Assembly: GCA_902470835.1 (NCBI GenBank)
Contig: CABRHR010000106.1
Span: forward strand, 1-6,789
Direction of reading: 5' to 3'
Source: an uncultured Collinsella sp.
Lineage (GTDB): Bacteria > Actinomycetota > Coriobacteriia > Coriobacteriales > Coriobacteriaceae
Length of the DNA stretch: 6,789 nucleotides
In this document: one piece after another, positions 1 through 6,155 of the stretch
Layout: the number at the start of each line of letters is the position of its first letter
How positions within the stretch are numbered: the first letter of the stretch is position 1
Program-made: the position numbers and the translations under genes
The notes under the pieces: model-generated
Told to the model about the DNA's origin: nothing
What the model saw: only the letters and a program-made list of their open reading frames with translations
Databases searched by the model: none

Positions 1-54
1 GACGCCGCCCTCTCAAGGCGGAGATCACCAGTTCGAATCTGGTACGGGCTACCA
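1..54 (+). tRNA. tRNA-Glu (anticodon CTC), 5' end missing
   Basis: This is the 3' part of a glutamate tRNA that reads GAG codons. The anticodon stem pairs CCGCC (5-9) with GGCGG (17-21). The seven-base loop CTCTCAA (10-16) puts CTC at 12-14 in the anticodon position. After a five-base variable region (22-26), the T arm pairs ACCAG (27-31) with CTGGT (39-43) around the loop TTCGAAT. The 3' acceptor strand is 44-50, the discriminator base is A51, and CCA is encoded at 52-54. The anticodon stem closely matches that of bacterial tRNA-Glu as I remember it. The acceptor 5' strand and most of the D arm lie before base 1, so the acceptor pairing cannot be verified. Confidence 0.93.
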
Positions 55-64
55 CGCATCTGAT

Positions 65-100
65 ACCCGGTCTTCTCGTGGAAGATCGGGTTTTTTATTT
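65..100 (+). terminator. Rho-independent terminator after tRNA-Glu
   Basis: An 11-base-pair stem is formed by 65-75 (ACCCGGTCTTC) and 81-91 (GAAGATCGGGT), with one G-T pair and the five-base loop TCGTG. The 3' arm runs directly into a T-rich tract (91-96 all T, then ATTT). It starts 10 bases after the tRNA CCA end and so ends the tRNA transcript. It also separates the tRNA from the membrane-protein gene downstream. Confidence 0.93.
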
Positions 101-143
101 TCAAACAAACGTCTGCAATTCCCGTTTGAACCAGAGCTTTGCG

Positions 144-171
144 TTCTGCTTAGGGTCCTTACGGGTACAAT
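144..171 (+). promoter_or_regulatory. Candidate promoter of the membrane-protein gene
   Basis: TACAAT at 166-171 is one base from the sigma-70 -10 consensus and lies 33 bases before the ATG at 205. The best -35 at acceptable spacing is TTCTGC at 144-149 (16-base spacer), which is poor. The upstream terminator means a fresh promoter is expected somewhere between about 100 and 190. The call rests mainly on the -10 and the location. Confidence 0.4.
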
Positions 172-183
172 ATCCGAGATATT
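169..183. promoter_or_regulatory. 15-bp inverted repeat over the -10 element, possible operator
   Basis: AATATC (169-174), spacer CGA, GATATT (178-183) is a perfect 6-base inverted repeat with a three-base spacer. It overlaps the last three bases of the candidate -10 and covers the expected transcription start. A repressor bound here would block initiation. The arms are short and AT-rich, so chance occurrence is possible. Confidence 0.3.
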
Positions 184-204
184 TTGACTGTTAGAAGGAG
201 TCTC

Positions 205-1512
205 ATGACGGAGTCCTCTCAGCATACGTCTAAGCCCCAGGTCGAGGTTGAGGCCTCGGGCGGAGATGACAATAAGAGCGCACGCCGCGGCGCCATCTTT
301 ATCGGCGTCGTGCTGGTGGGTTATATCGTCTATCTGGTGGTAACCGGACAGATGGGGCAGTTCTGGGCCGCTATGTCGAGCGTCCAGGCGCCATGGCTCG
401 TTGTCGCGTGCCTCTGCATGTTCATGTATCTGTTCTTTGGCATTGTGGCCTATGCGATCGCCGTCTGGCTCGACCCATATTCGCCCGTCGGCATTCGCGA
501 CCTGATCTCGGTCGAGGCGAGTGGCATCTTCTTTGGCAACCTGACGCCCATGATGATGGGCTCGACTCCTGCCCAGATCTACCGCCTGACCAAAGCGGGC
601 CAAAATGTCGGCGAAGCCGGAGCCACGCAGTTCACGCGCTTTATCGTGTATCAGTTTGGCCTCGTTGCCTGGGGCGCTATCCTACTGCTTGCTCGCATGC
701 CGTTTTTTGCCGAGCGCTATGGCGACATGACGCTGTTGTGCGTCTTTAGCTTTGGTGGGCACTGCTGCATCTTGCTGGGCATCTTCGCCGTCGCACTCAT
801 GCCTAAGACCGTCACGCGCGTCGCCCACTGCATCATCAATTGGCTCGAGCGCATTGGTGTTTCGGCCACTAAGATCGAGGGATGGCGCACGTTTGTCGAT
901 GGCGAGATCTACTCCTTCTCCGAGAAGTTCAAGCTTTCTGCCGGACATTTTTCTTCCATGCTGCTCACCGTGTTTATCACCATGCTGCAGCTCGCGTTTT
1001 TCTATCTGGTTCCGTATTTCCTGATGCTTGCCTTTGGCCACCACGAGGTCGACTTTTTCTCGGTCATGGCTGCGAGCGCCTTTGTCCAGCTGCTGAGCTC
1101 TGCGGTCCCCTTGCCCGGTGGAACTGGTGGCGCTGAGGGCGGCTTTGCATTGTTCTTGGGTCATTTCTTTGGGTCGGCTTCGACCGCCGGCTATCTGCTG
1201 TGGCGCCTCATTACGTTTATTGCGCCGACCATTTTGGCTGCGCCCCTGCTGGGCCTTAAGAGCGCCCACAACGAGAGCATCCATGCGCGCTGGGATCGCG
1301 TGATGCGCAGGCTCGGCCGCACGTCTCAGACGCCCTCTGCGCCCACTAAGCCGCATCCCACGAATGCTGTTACCGTTGATCCCAAGAAGCACGCTCAGAA
1401 GGCTTCTGGGACCGCTAAGCCGGCTCATAAAGCCTATGTGCGCCAGACAGGCGATGGTATTCGCGTATCTCCGTCGGCACTCAATAAGAAGAAGCATCCC
1501 AAGTCGCAGTAG
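205..1512 (+). CDS. Lysylphosphatidylglycerol synthase TM-domain / flippase-like integral membrane protein
   Basis: A 435-residue polytopic membrane protein of the PF03706 type (UPF0104, the flippase domain also found in MprF). Relatives move or help move lipid-linked molecules across the cytoplasmic membrane; the substrate here is unknown. Hydrophobic segments lie at about 30-47, 64-88, 146-165, 176-199, 250-277, 285-302 and 326-350. The family's glycine-rich signature PLPGGTGGAEGG is at 302-313, and a second conserved-looking stretch, NLTPMMMGSTPAQIYRLTK, is at 112-130. There is no soluble aminoacyl-transferase domain, so it is not a full MprF. The last ~65 residues (371-435) form a Lys/Pro/Thr-rich basic tail, probably cytoplasmic and disordered. 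The start is ATG 205, because AGAAGGAG (193-200) sits just upstream; the in-frame TTG at 184 lies before that ribosome site. The gene is separated from the tRNA by a terminator and is followed by a TetR-family gene 116 bases downstream. Confidence 0.88.
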   Translation: MTESSQHTSKPQVEVEASGGDDNKSARRGAIFIGVVLVGYIVYLVVTGQMGQFWAAMSSVQAPWLVVACLCMFMYLFFGIVAYAIAVWLDPYSPVGIRDLISVEASGIFFGNLTPMMMGSTPAQIYRLTKAGQNVGEAGATQFTRFIVYQFGLVAWGAILLLARMPFFAERYGDMTLLCVFSFGGHCCILLGIFAVALMPKTVTRVAHCIINWLERIGVSATKIEGWRTFVDGEIYSFSEKFKLSAGHFSSMLLTVFITMLQLAFFYLVPYFLMLAFGHHEVDFFSVMAASAFVQLLSSAVPLPGGTGGAEGGFALFLGHFFGSASTAGYLLWRLITFIAPTILAAPLLGLKSAHNESIHARWDRVMRRLGRTSQTPSAPTKPHPTNAVTVDPKKHAQKASGTAKPAHKAYVRQTGDGIRVSPSALNKKKHPKSQ

Positions 1513-1561
1513 GGCAGTCGTGCGTTCTTCATGATGCGGGGCATATTTGTGCTGTATGGGG

Positions 1562-1585
1562 GATAATCCTCTTACGTAGATTATC
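1562..1585. promoter_or_regulatory. Inverted repeat upstream of the TetR-family gene, probable operator
   Basis: GATAATC (1562-1568) and GATTATC (1579-1585) are perfect inverted 7-base arms separated by 10 bases, a 24-bp site. GATAAT in the left arm itself resembles a -10 box (1562-1567), though no convincing -35 lies about 17 bases before it. The site is 43 bases upstream of the regulator's ATG. TetR-family repressors typically bind such palindromes over their own promoters, so autoregulation is the natural inference. The rest of the 1513-1628 gap shows no terminator or other gene. Confidence 0.5.
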
Positions 1586-1628
1586 TCTCATCTGTTGATG
1601 AATGCTCGCATATCGAAGGGACACGCCC

Positions 1629-2240
1629 ATGGCAACCAGCAAACCGCGTCTTGACCGCCGCATCGTTCGCAGCCGCAATGCCATCCTTTCGGCTTTCGAG
1701 CGCCTGCTCATGGAAAAGCCGCTGGCAGACATTACGGTGAGTGCCATCGCGCGCGAGGCCAATGTCGACCGCAAGACCTTTTACGTTCACTTTGGCACGG
1801 TTGACGGCCTGCTCGATGCCATTGCCGTCGATGTGGTGGAGATGATTGTCGACTCGGTCGAGAAAACGCTTGCTTCCATGGACGGTGACACCAACGAGCG
1901 CGCTCTTGGCGCGGCGGCGACCTTCTTTAAAACCGTTAACGAGGCACTGTGCAACAACTTGGTGCTCAATCGTCAGCTGATCGAGAATATTCCGCTCGAT
2001 GATTTCATGGCTCGTCTTCGTGCGCCGCTCGAACACGAGATTGCCGAGCGCGATCTGCTGCCCCAAGGTCTCAAGGACGAGATGTTCGACTACTATCTGG
2101 CGTTTTTGCTGTCGGGCATTATCGGTATCTATCGCACGTGGGCACTGTCTGACGGCTCGGTTCCTATCGAGCGTGTCTCTGAGGTCGCCAACGATCTGAC
2201 TCTCAATGGTCTGTCGAGTCTGGAATCTCGCTTGGATTAG
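1629..2240 (+). CDS. TetR/AcrR-family transcriptional regulator
   Basis: A 203-residue DNA-binding protein. Residues about 13-55 form the N-terminal three-helix TetR domain. The helix-turn-helix is at 35-55 (ITVSAIAREANVDRKTFYVHF), with the family's hallmark TFYVHF recognition-helix end (50-55), followed by a ligand-binding helical half (about 60-200) that resembles the TetR C-terminal domain of DhaS-like regulators. The effector cannot be read from sequence. Start ATG 1629 is chosen because GAAGGG (1615-1620) lies 8 bases upstream; an in-frame ATG at 1602 would add nine residues (MLAYRRDTP) but has no ribosome site and would cover the better one. A palindrome just upstream suggests autoregulation. 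It may regulate the preceding membrane-protein gene, but nothing proves this. It is convergent with the ABC operon. Confidence 0.9.
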   Translation: MATSKPRLDRRIVRSRNAILSAFERLLMEKPLADITVSAIAREANVDRKTFYVHFGTVDGLLDAIAVDVVEMIVDSVEKTLASMDGDTNERALGAAATFFKTVNEALCNNLVLNRQLIENIPLDDFMARLRAPLEHEIAERDLLPQGLKDEMFDYYLAFLLSGIIGIYRTWALSDGSVPIERVSEVANDLTLNGLSSLESRLD

Positions 2241-2242
2241 GC

Positions 2243-2326
2243 CTAGTTGGGCTCGTCGGCGTGGAAATACCTGTTCACGAGGTTCTCCGGCGCCTTGTAG
2301 ACCTCGCCGACGTAGGAGCTGTAGCC
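2243..2326 (-). pseudogene. IS3-family (IS150-group) transposase OrfB remnant
   Basis: Read on the minus strand from 2326, an open frame gives GYSSYVGEVYK followed by APENLVNRYFHADEPN, then TAG (2245-2243). This matches, from memory, the linker that sits between the HTH_21 region and the rve DDE integrase core in IS3-family OrfB proteins, where similar 'YxSYxGE...APNLLxRxFxAxxPN' text is normally followed by a W-x-TD-x-TEF motif. Here the stop and the neighbouring gene follow at once, so the whole catalytic core is gone. Upstream only four more codons are open before TAA, so the N-terminal part is gone too. No terminal inverted repeats are visible. It is too short to act and is a scar of an old element. 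Confidence 0.65.
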
Positions 2327-2352
2327 TGAGGATCCTTAAAAGAAAGTCCAGT

Positions 2353-3534
2353 TTATCCTTCCCACTCCAATTTGGAATCCTCCGATGTGCCTTCGCATGC
2401 TCGCATGACCTCGATACCATGCGAGCGTGCGAACTCGACGAGCTCTGCGTTGCGGGCGTTTATGGTGCCGAAGGCGGCGGGGCACACGATAAGGCGCGCG
2501 CAGTGGACGAGGAGCTCTTTGGCGCGGGCTATGGTTTTATCCCCGATCGGCTCAAAGGCGCGCTCGGCCACGCATTCCGTCGCCAGGTCGCGCGCGAGCT
2601 CGCAGTCGATGTCCCCTTCGTGCAGAACGCCCGCGTAGAACGCCTTGCCCTGCCGGATGAGCTGGCGAAACACAGCCGACCCCGTACCTGCGCCGGCGAT
2701 GACGAACGTGTGCGCATCGCCGTGCGGGCGCCCAATTTCCACGCTGCCGAAGCGCTCGTTGAAGGTGCCATGTTGAAGGCCGTAGAGCTCGCCAATCGTC
2801 TCGCGCGTGAATATGTCCTCGGGTGCGCCGGCGCGGAAGACCCGGCCGTCTTTCACGCAAATCACCTTGTCGGCGCTTTTCTGCGCGAGCTCGAGTTCGT
2901 GGATGGACATGATGACAGCCACATTCCGCGATTTCGCAAGGTGGCGAAGTATTCGCAGCAGGTCGATCTGGTAGCGGATATCGAGATACGACGTGGGCTC
3001 GTCGAGCACGAGCCCACGCGGATCCTGCGCGATGGCGCGTGCGAGCATGACGCGCTGGCGTTGCCCGTCGCTTATCTGCATGAAGTCGCGCTCGGCGAGC
3101 TCTTCCACATGTGCGGTTTTCATGGCCTCATCGACCCGACTATGGTCGTCGGGCGAGAGTGTGCCCATTCGCCCGGTGTAGGGATGCCTTCCCGCCTCTA
3201 CGATATCGCGGCAGGTGAGGAGCTCGGTCCGGGGGCGATCTGTCAGCATAACGGCAAGGTTCCTTGCGAACTCCGCCGTCTTCCATCGGGAAATCTCCCG
3301 CCCGTCGAGCTCGACCGCGCCAGCAAGCGGTGCAAGATGGCGTGTGATGGTTTTCAAGATGGTCGACTTGCCCGAGCCGTTCGGCCCGATGAGCGCCACG
3401 ACGTCGCCCGCGCGAACCTCCAGATCGACACCTTCGACTACGACCTTCTTGTCGTAGCCCGCCGACAGGTCGCTTATGCGGAAAAGCGGCGCTCCGTCAG
3501 TCTGCGTTTTGGGCCGCGGCACGAATTCCCCCAT
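2353..3534 (-). CDS. FecE/FhuC/BtuD-type ABC transporter ATPase with extra C-terminal domain
   Basis: A 393-residue ATPase that powers the adjacent FecCD-type permease. In order: Walker A GPNGSGKST (50-58), signature ISDGQRQR (154-161, Asp in place of the usual second Gly), Walker B LVLDEP (175-180), D-loop SYLD (182-185), H-loop His212. The usual Q-loop glutamine is not seen: the segment reads LAVMLTDRP (93-101), with Thr98 where Gln is normal. I recall this variation in a subfamily of clostridial and actinobacterial iron-class importers. Family members are usually ~250-270 residues; here about 265-385 is an added domain beginning FVIAGAGTGSAVFRQL (277-292), with a Gly-rich loop like a nucleotide-binding fold. 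It may sense a nucleotide or the substrate (inference). The ATG directly abuts the TAG of the permease gene, so translation is probably coupled. No intrinsic terminator is apparent after its stop. Confidence 0.93.
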   Translation of the reverse strand: MGEFVPRPKTQTDGAPLFRISDLSAGYDKKVVVEGVDLEVRAGDVVALIGPNGSGKSTILKTITRHLAPLAGAVELDGREISRWKTAEFARNLAVMLTDRPRTELLTCRDIVEAGRHPYTGRMGTLSPDDHSRVDEAMKTAHVEELAERDFMQISDGQRQRVMLARAIAQDPRGLVLDEPTSYLDIRYQIDLLRILRHLAKSRNVAVIMSIHELELAQKSADKVICVKDGRVFRAGAPEDIFTRETIGELYGLQHGTFNERFGSVEIGRPHGDAHTFVIAGAGTGSAVFRQLIRQGKAFYAGVLHEGDIDCELARDLATECVAERAFEPIGDKTIARAKELLVHCARLIVCPAAFGTINARNAELVEFARSHGIEVMRACEGTSEDSKLEWEG

Positions 3535-4575
3535 CTACCTCACCCGCTTCTTCAACATGAGTGCGATAACCACCGGCGCGCCGAAGATGGCGGTGACGGC
3601 GCTGATGGAAAGCTCGACGGGAGAGAACAGCGTGCGCGCGATCAAATCGCAGCCCGCGCAGAAGATGGCGCCTCCCAAGAAGCACGCAGGAATCACGCGG
3701 ATGGGCTTCGACGACTTCAGCGCCGACTTCACGAGATGCGGAACCGCGATGCCTACGAACGACACCGGACCGGCGAACGCGGTCACGCAGGCGGAAAGCA
3801 TGCTCGCTAGAAGGACGAGCACCACGCGGAAGCGTGCGACGTTCACGCCGACGCTTTTCGCGTAGGCTTCTCCCAGCTGGAAGGCGGAAAGGGGCTTCGA
3901 TATCGCGAATACGCATGCGCTCACGGTGATCACCACGACCGCGATGACCGCGACGTCGTCCCAGCTCGAACCCGAGAAGCTACCCAAAGACCAGTTGTGC
4001 AGGTTCACGATGGACTGGTCGTCGGCGAAGGCGATGAGGAAGTTCGTCGCCGCCGAGCAGATGTATCCCACCATGACGCCCGCCACGATGAGCATGGCCA
4101 TTGAGCTTATGCGCCGTGCGATGAGGAGCACGAAGCCGATGGTGATAAGCGAGCCCAGAAACGCTGCGGCCACCATGGCCGGAGAGGACATGGCCTGGTC
4201 CGCGCCCAGAAGTACGATCATCGTAAGCGCGACGACGAACTTTGCGCCCGAGGAGACGCCCAAGATGAACGGGTCGGCGATGGGGTTGTTGAAAAACGTC
4301 TGCAGTAGGAACCCGGAGAGCGAAAGTGCCCCGCCGAGAAGCACGGCTGAAAGCACGCGCGGCAGGCGAATCTCCCAGATGACCTGGCTTTCCATGGAAT
4401 TGGCCGCGCCGCCCGAAAGGATGCCGGGGATGTGGTCTGCGGGCACGAGCACGCTCCCGATGCACAGGTTGGCCCCGACGAGCACAATGAGGGCAACAGC
4501 GAGCAGCGCCGTCACGACGCGACACCGCGCGGCGCGCCCCGATTCGTCGTATGCCATGGAAAGCCGGCTTCTCAT
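3535..4575 (-). CDS. FecCD/BtuC-type ABC importer permease
   Basis: A 346-residue inner-membrane permease of the FecCD family, which normally works as a homodimer and imports siderophores, heme or cobalamin delivered by a binding protein. Family motifs are in order: IRLPRVL (69-75), the LLQTFFNNPIADPFILGVSSGA block (90-111), NWSLGSF (194-200), GPVSFVGIAVPHLVK (269-283, coupling-helix area facing the ATPase) and the C-terminal ELSISAVTAIFGAPV (321-335). About ten hydrophobic segments span the chain, and the length is normal for the family. ATG 4575 lies four bases after the stop of the binding-protein gene; GAGGAAG stands about 13 bases before it. A second in-frame ATG at 4557 (MAYDES...) is a plausible alternative start. 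Its stop codon abuts the ATPase start. Confidence 0.95.
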   Translation of the reverse strand: MRSRLSMAYDESGRAARCRVVTALLAVALIVLVGANLCIGSVLVPADHIPGILSGGAANSMESQVIWEIRLPRVLSAVLLGGALSLSGFLLQTFFNNPIADPFILGVSSGAKFVVALTMIVLLGADQAMSSPAMVAAAFLGSLITIGFVLLIARRISSMAMLIVAGVMVGYICSAATNFLIAFADDQSIVNLHNWSLGSFSGSSWDDVAVIAVVVITVSACVFAISKPLSAFQLGEAYAKSVGVNVARFRVVLVLLASMLSACVTAFAGPVSFVGIAVPHLVKSALKSSKPIRVIPACFLGGAIFCAGCDLIARTLFSPVELSISAVTAIFGAPVVIALMLKKRVR

Positions 4576-4579
4576 GGCG

Positions 4580-6151
4580 CTAGCCGAGCTTCCTCAGATA
4601 ATGGAAGTCGCTCGCGTCATCGCCGGTGAACGCCCCGTGCAGCTCGTCGATAATGTCGGCGGTGGAAGTCATCTGCTGGTACATGTCGGCGCTTGTGACC
4701 CAGACGTTGCCGTTCTTCACGGCTTTGAACTGTGACAATAGCGCGTTTTTGCTTACGAAGTCGTTCAAGGTGGCAACCGATTCGTCGATGGTGCCGTTGT
4801 AGACGATGATGTCGGCATCCTTCGCCGTCGCGTAGAAGCGCTCCATTTCGAGCGTTACTGACGAACCTGACGTCGACGCCGTCTGCGTGTCATCGAGCGC
4901 GTAGCTGCCGCCTGCAAGCTCGATCATCTGCGCCACGTAGTCGCCCGCCCGCCGCGTGACGGCGGCCCCGTTCGAGTTAATGTAGAAATACGCCACGGTT
5001 TTACCTGACGACGCGAGCCCCGACGTTTGCTCGACGCGGGCCTTCTGCTCGTTGAACAGGTGCGCGGCCTCGTCTTCCTTGTCGAACAGGACGCCGAAAA
5101 GCTTAATCCACTCGACGCGCCCGAGTGCTTCGGGCTCGCTCGACGACTGTTCGGTGAGCACGACGAGCCCGAGCTTCTGCAGCTTTTCCTTCACATCGGG
5201 CGTGTGGTTGATCATGGTGTTCTCGATGGCGAGCGTGCAGCCCGAGGCCGATATTCGCTCGTAGTCGGGCGCGCTGTACTTGCCGCCGTAGGCGATCGCC
5301 CCACTTTCGAGCGCGCTTTTGAAGCCTGCGACCGAGCAATCGTCGGCCTTCGTGCCCGACATTAAGATATTGTCGTTCGCATCGAGCGCGTCGACCAGGC
5401 ACATCGTCGCCGACGACACAAGGTACACCTTGTCGGCGGGGCGCCTTATGACCGCGATGTCGGAGCTCAACCCATCAGGTACCTTCGCATCTTGCGGCAC
5501 CACGAGGAAGCGCTCCCCGTTCGAAACGCAGATAAGCCGCAAGCCGCCTTCGAACTCGTCGACAGTGAAGTGCTTGGCGTATTCAAGCTGAAGCGCCCCC
5601 GTCGGCTCCCAGCCGCAGCCCAAATCGGCGTTGTGGAAGTCGGCCGCGGCGCTTGAAGCCGTTCCCGCGGGGGAGCCGCCGCTTGCATCGTCGCTCGATT
5701 TCTCCTTCATGGTGGATGAGTCGAAGTGGAGCGTGTAGTCGATGGTATGCGGCGTCGACATGGCGACGGTCTCGGCCGACACGGCGATGTCCTCGTCGAG
5801 CGTGACGGGTATCTCGAACGTGGAGTTGCCGCCGTCGTTTACGGGCGCGTAGTCCACGCCGTCGACGGTCATCTTGTCGTAGTTCGAACTCGACCAGGTG
5901 ATGGTCGCGGTGTAGGTGTCGCCATCCTTCACAATTGTGGTGGGTGAGGCGATGCTTGCGCGCCCTGACCCGCCGGAAAGCGAGACACTCACAGTGTATT
6001 CCTGAGAGTCCGCCGTGCCACCGGTCGCGTTCGGGCTCGCACTGCACCCCGCGAAGGGAAGCGCGAGCAGGGCGACGAGAACGCAGGCGATCGCGCGCGC
6101 CGCGATGCTGTGGCGCTTCCTGTTTTCCCCCTTGGGAAGAATCGACCGCAT
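4580..6151 (-). CDS. Substrate-binding lipoprotein with N-terminal NEAT-like domain (iron/heme-class ABC importer)
   Basis: A 523-residue lipoprotein that probably captures the ligand outside the membrane and hands it to the permease. The signal peptide has a basic start (NRKRHS), a hydrophobic core at 17-32 and the lipobox PFAGC with Cys36 as the lipidated residue. Residues about 50-144 are a beta-rich domain, with key stretches YTATITWSSSNYDKM (80-94) and STFEIPVTLDEDIAV (110-124). A Ser/Gly/Ala linker (145-170) leads to a FecB/BtuF-like (PF01497-type) binding domain at about 175-523. The stretch PEALGRVEWIKLFG (340-353) resembles the conserved motif of that family, where an acidic residue docks on the permease. 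Ordinary members are ~300-380 residues, so the N-terminal domain is an addition. ATG 6151 comes four bases after the previous gene's stop and has only a weak ribosome site, suggesting coupling. Heme or metal chelate as substrate is inference. Confidence 0.87.
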   Translation of the reverse strand: MRSILPKGENRKRHSIAARAIACVLVALLALPFAGCSASPNATGGTADSQEYTVSVSLSGGSGRASIASPTTIVKDGDTYTATITWSSSNYDKMTVDGVDYAPVNDGGNSTFEIPVTLDEDIAVSAETVAMSTPHTIDYTLHFDSSTMKEKSSDDASGGSPAGTASSAAADFHNADLGCGWEPTGALQLEYAKHFTVDEFEGGLRLICVSNGERFLVVPQDAKVPDGLSSDIAVIRRPADKVYLVSSATMCLVDALDANDNILMSGTKADDCSVAGFKSALESGAIAYGGKYSAPDYERISASGCTLAIENTMINHTPDVKEKLQKLGLVVLTEQSSSEPEALGRVEWIKLFGVLFDKEDEAAHLFNEQKARVEQTSGLASSGKTVAYFYINSNGAAVTRRAGDYVAQMIELAGGSYALDDTQTASTSGSSVTLEMERFYATAKDADIIVYNGTIDESVATLNDFVSKNALLSQFKAVKNGNVWVTSADMYQQMTSTADIIDELHGAFTGDDASDFHYLRKLG

Positions 6152-6155
6152 GGCG

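Noticed and set aside
100..130. Inverted repeat TTCAAAC (100-106) and GTTTGAA (124-130) as an attachment site or second terminator
   Set aside because: The 17-base spacer and short AT-rich arms give a weak hairpin with no T tract, and no duplicate of the tRNA 3' end was seen elsewhere in the window to mark an integrated element.
184..204. TTG 184 as start of the flippase-like protein
   Set aside because: The strong ribosome site 193-200 lies inside that extension and serves ATG 205.
2330..2352. Terminator for the convergent TetR and ABC transcripts
   Set aside because: The T-rich stretch on the minus strand (TTTCTTTTAA) has no stable stem before it, and GGATCC is only a six-base palindrome.
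2206..3810. A 534-codon plus-strand open frame opposite the ATPase gene
   Set aside because: It is the antisense shadow of a G+C-rich coding gene whose Walker A, signature and Walker B motifs are clear on the minus strand; its translation is Arg/Ala-rich without recognisable domains.
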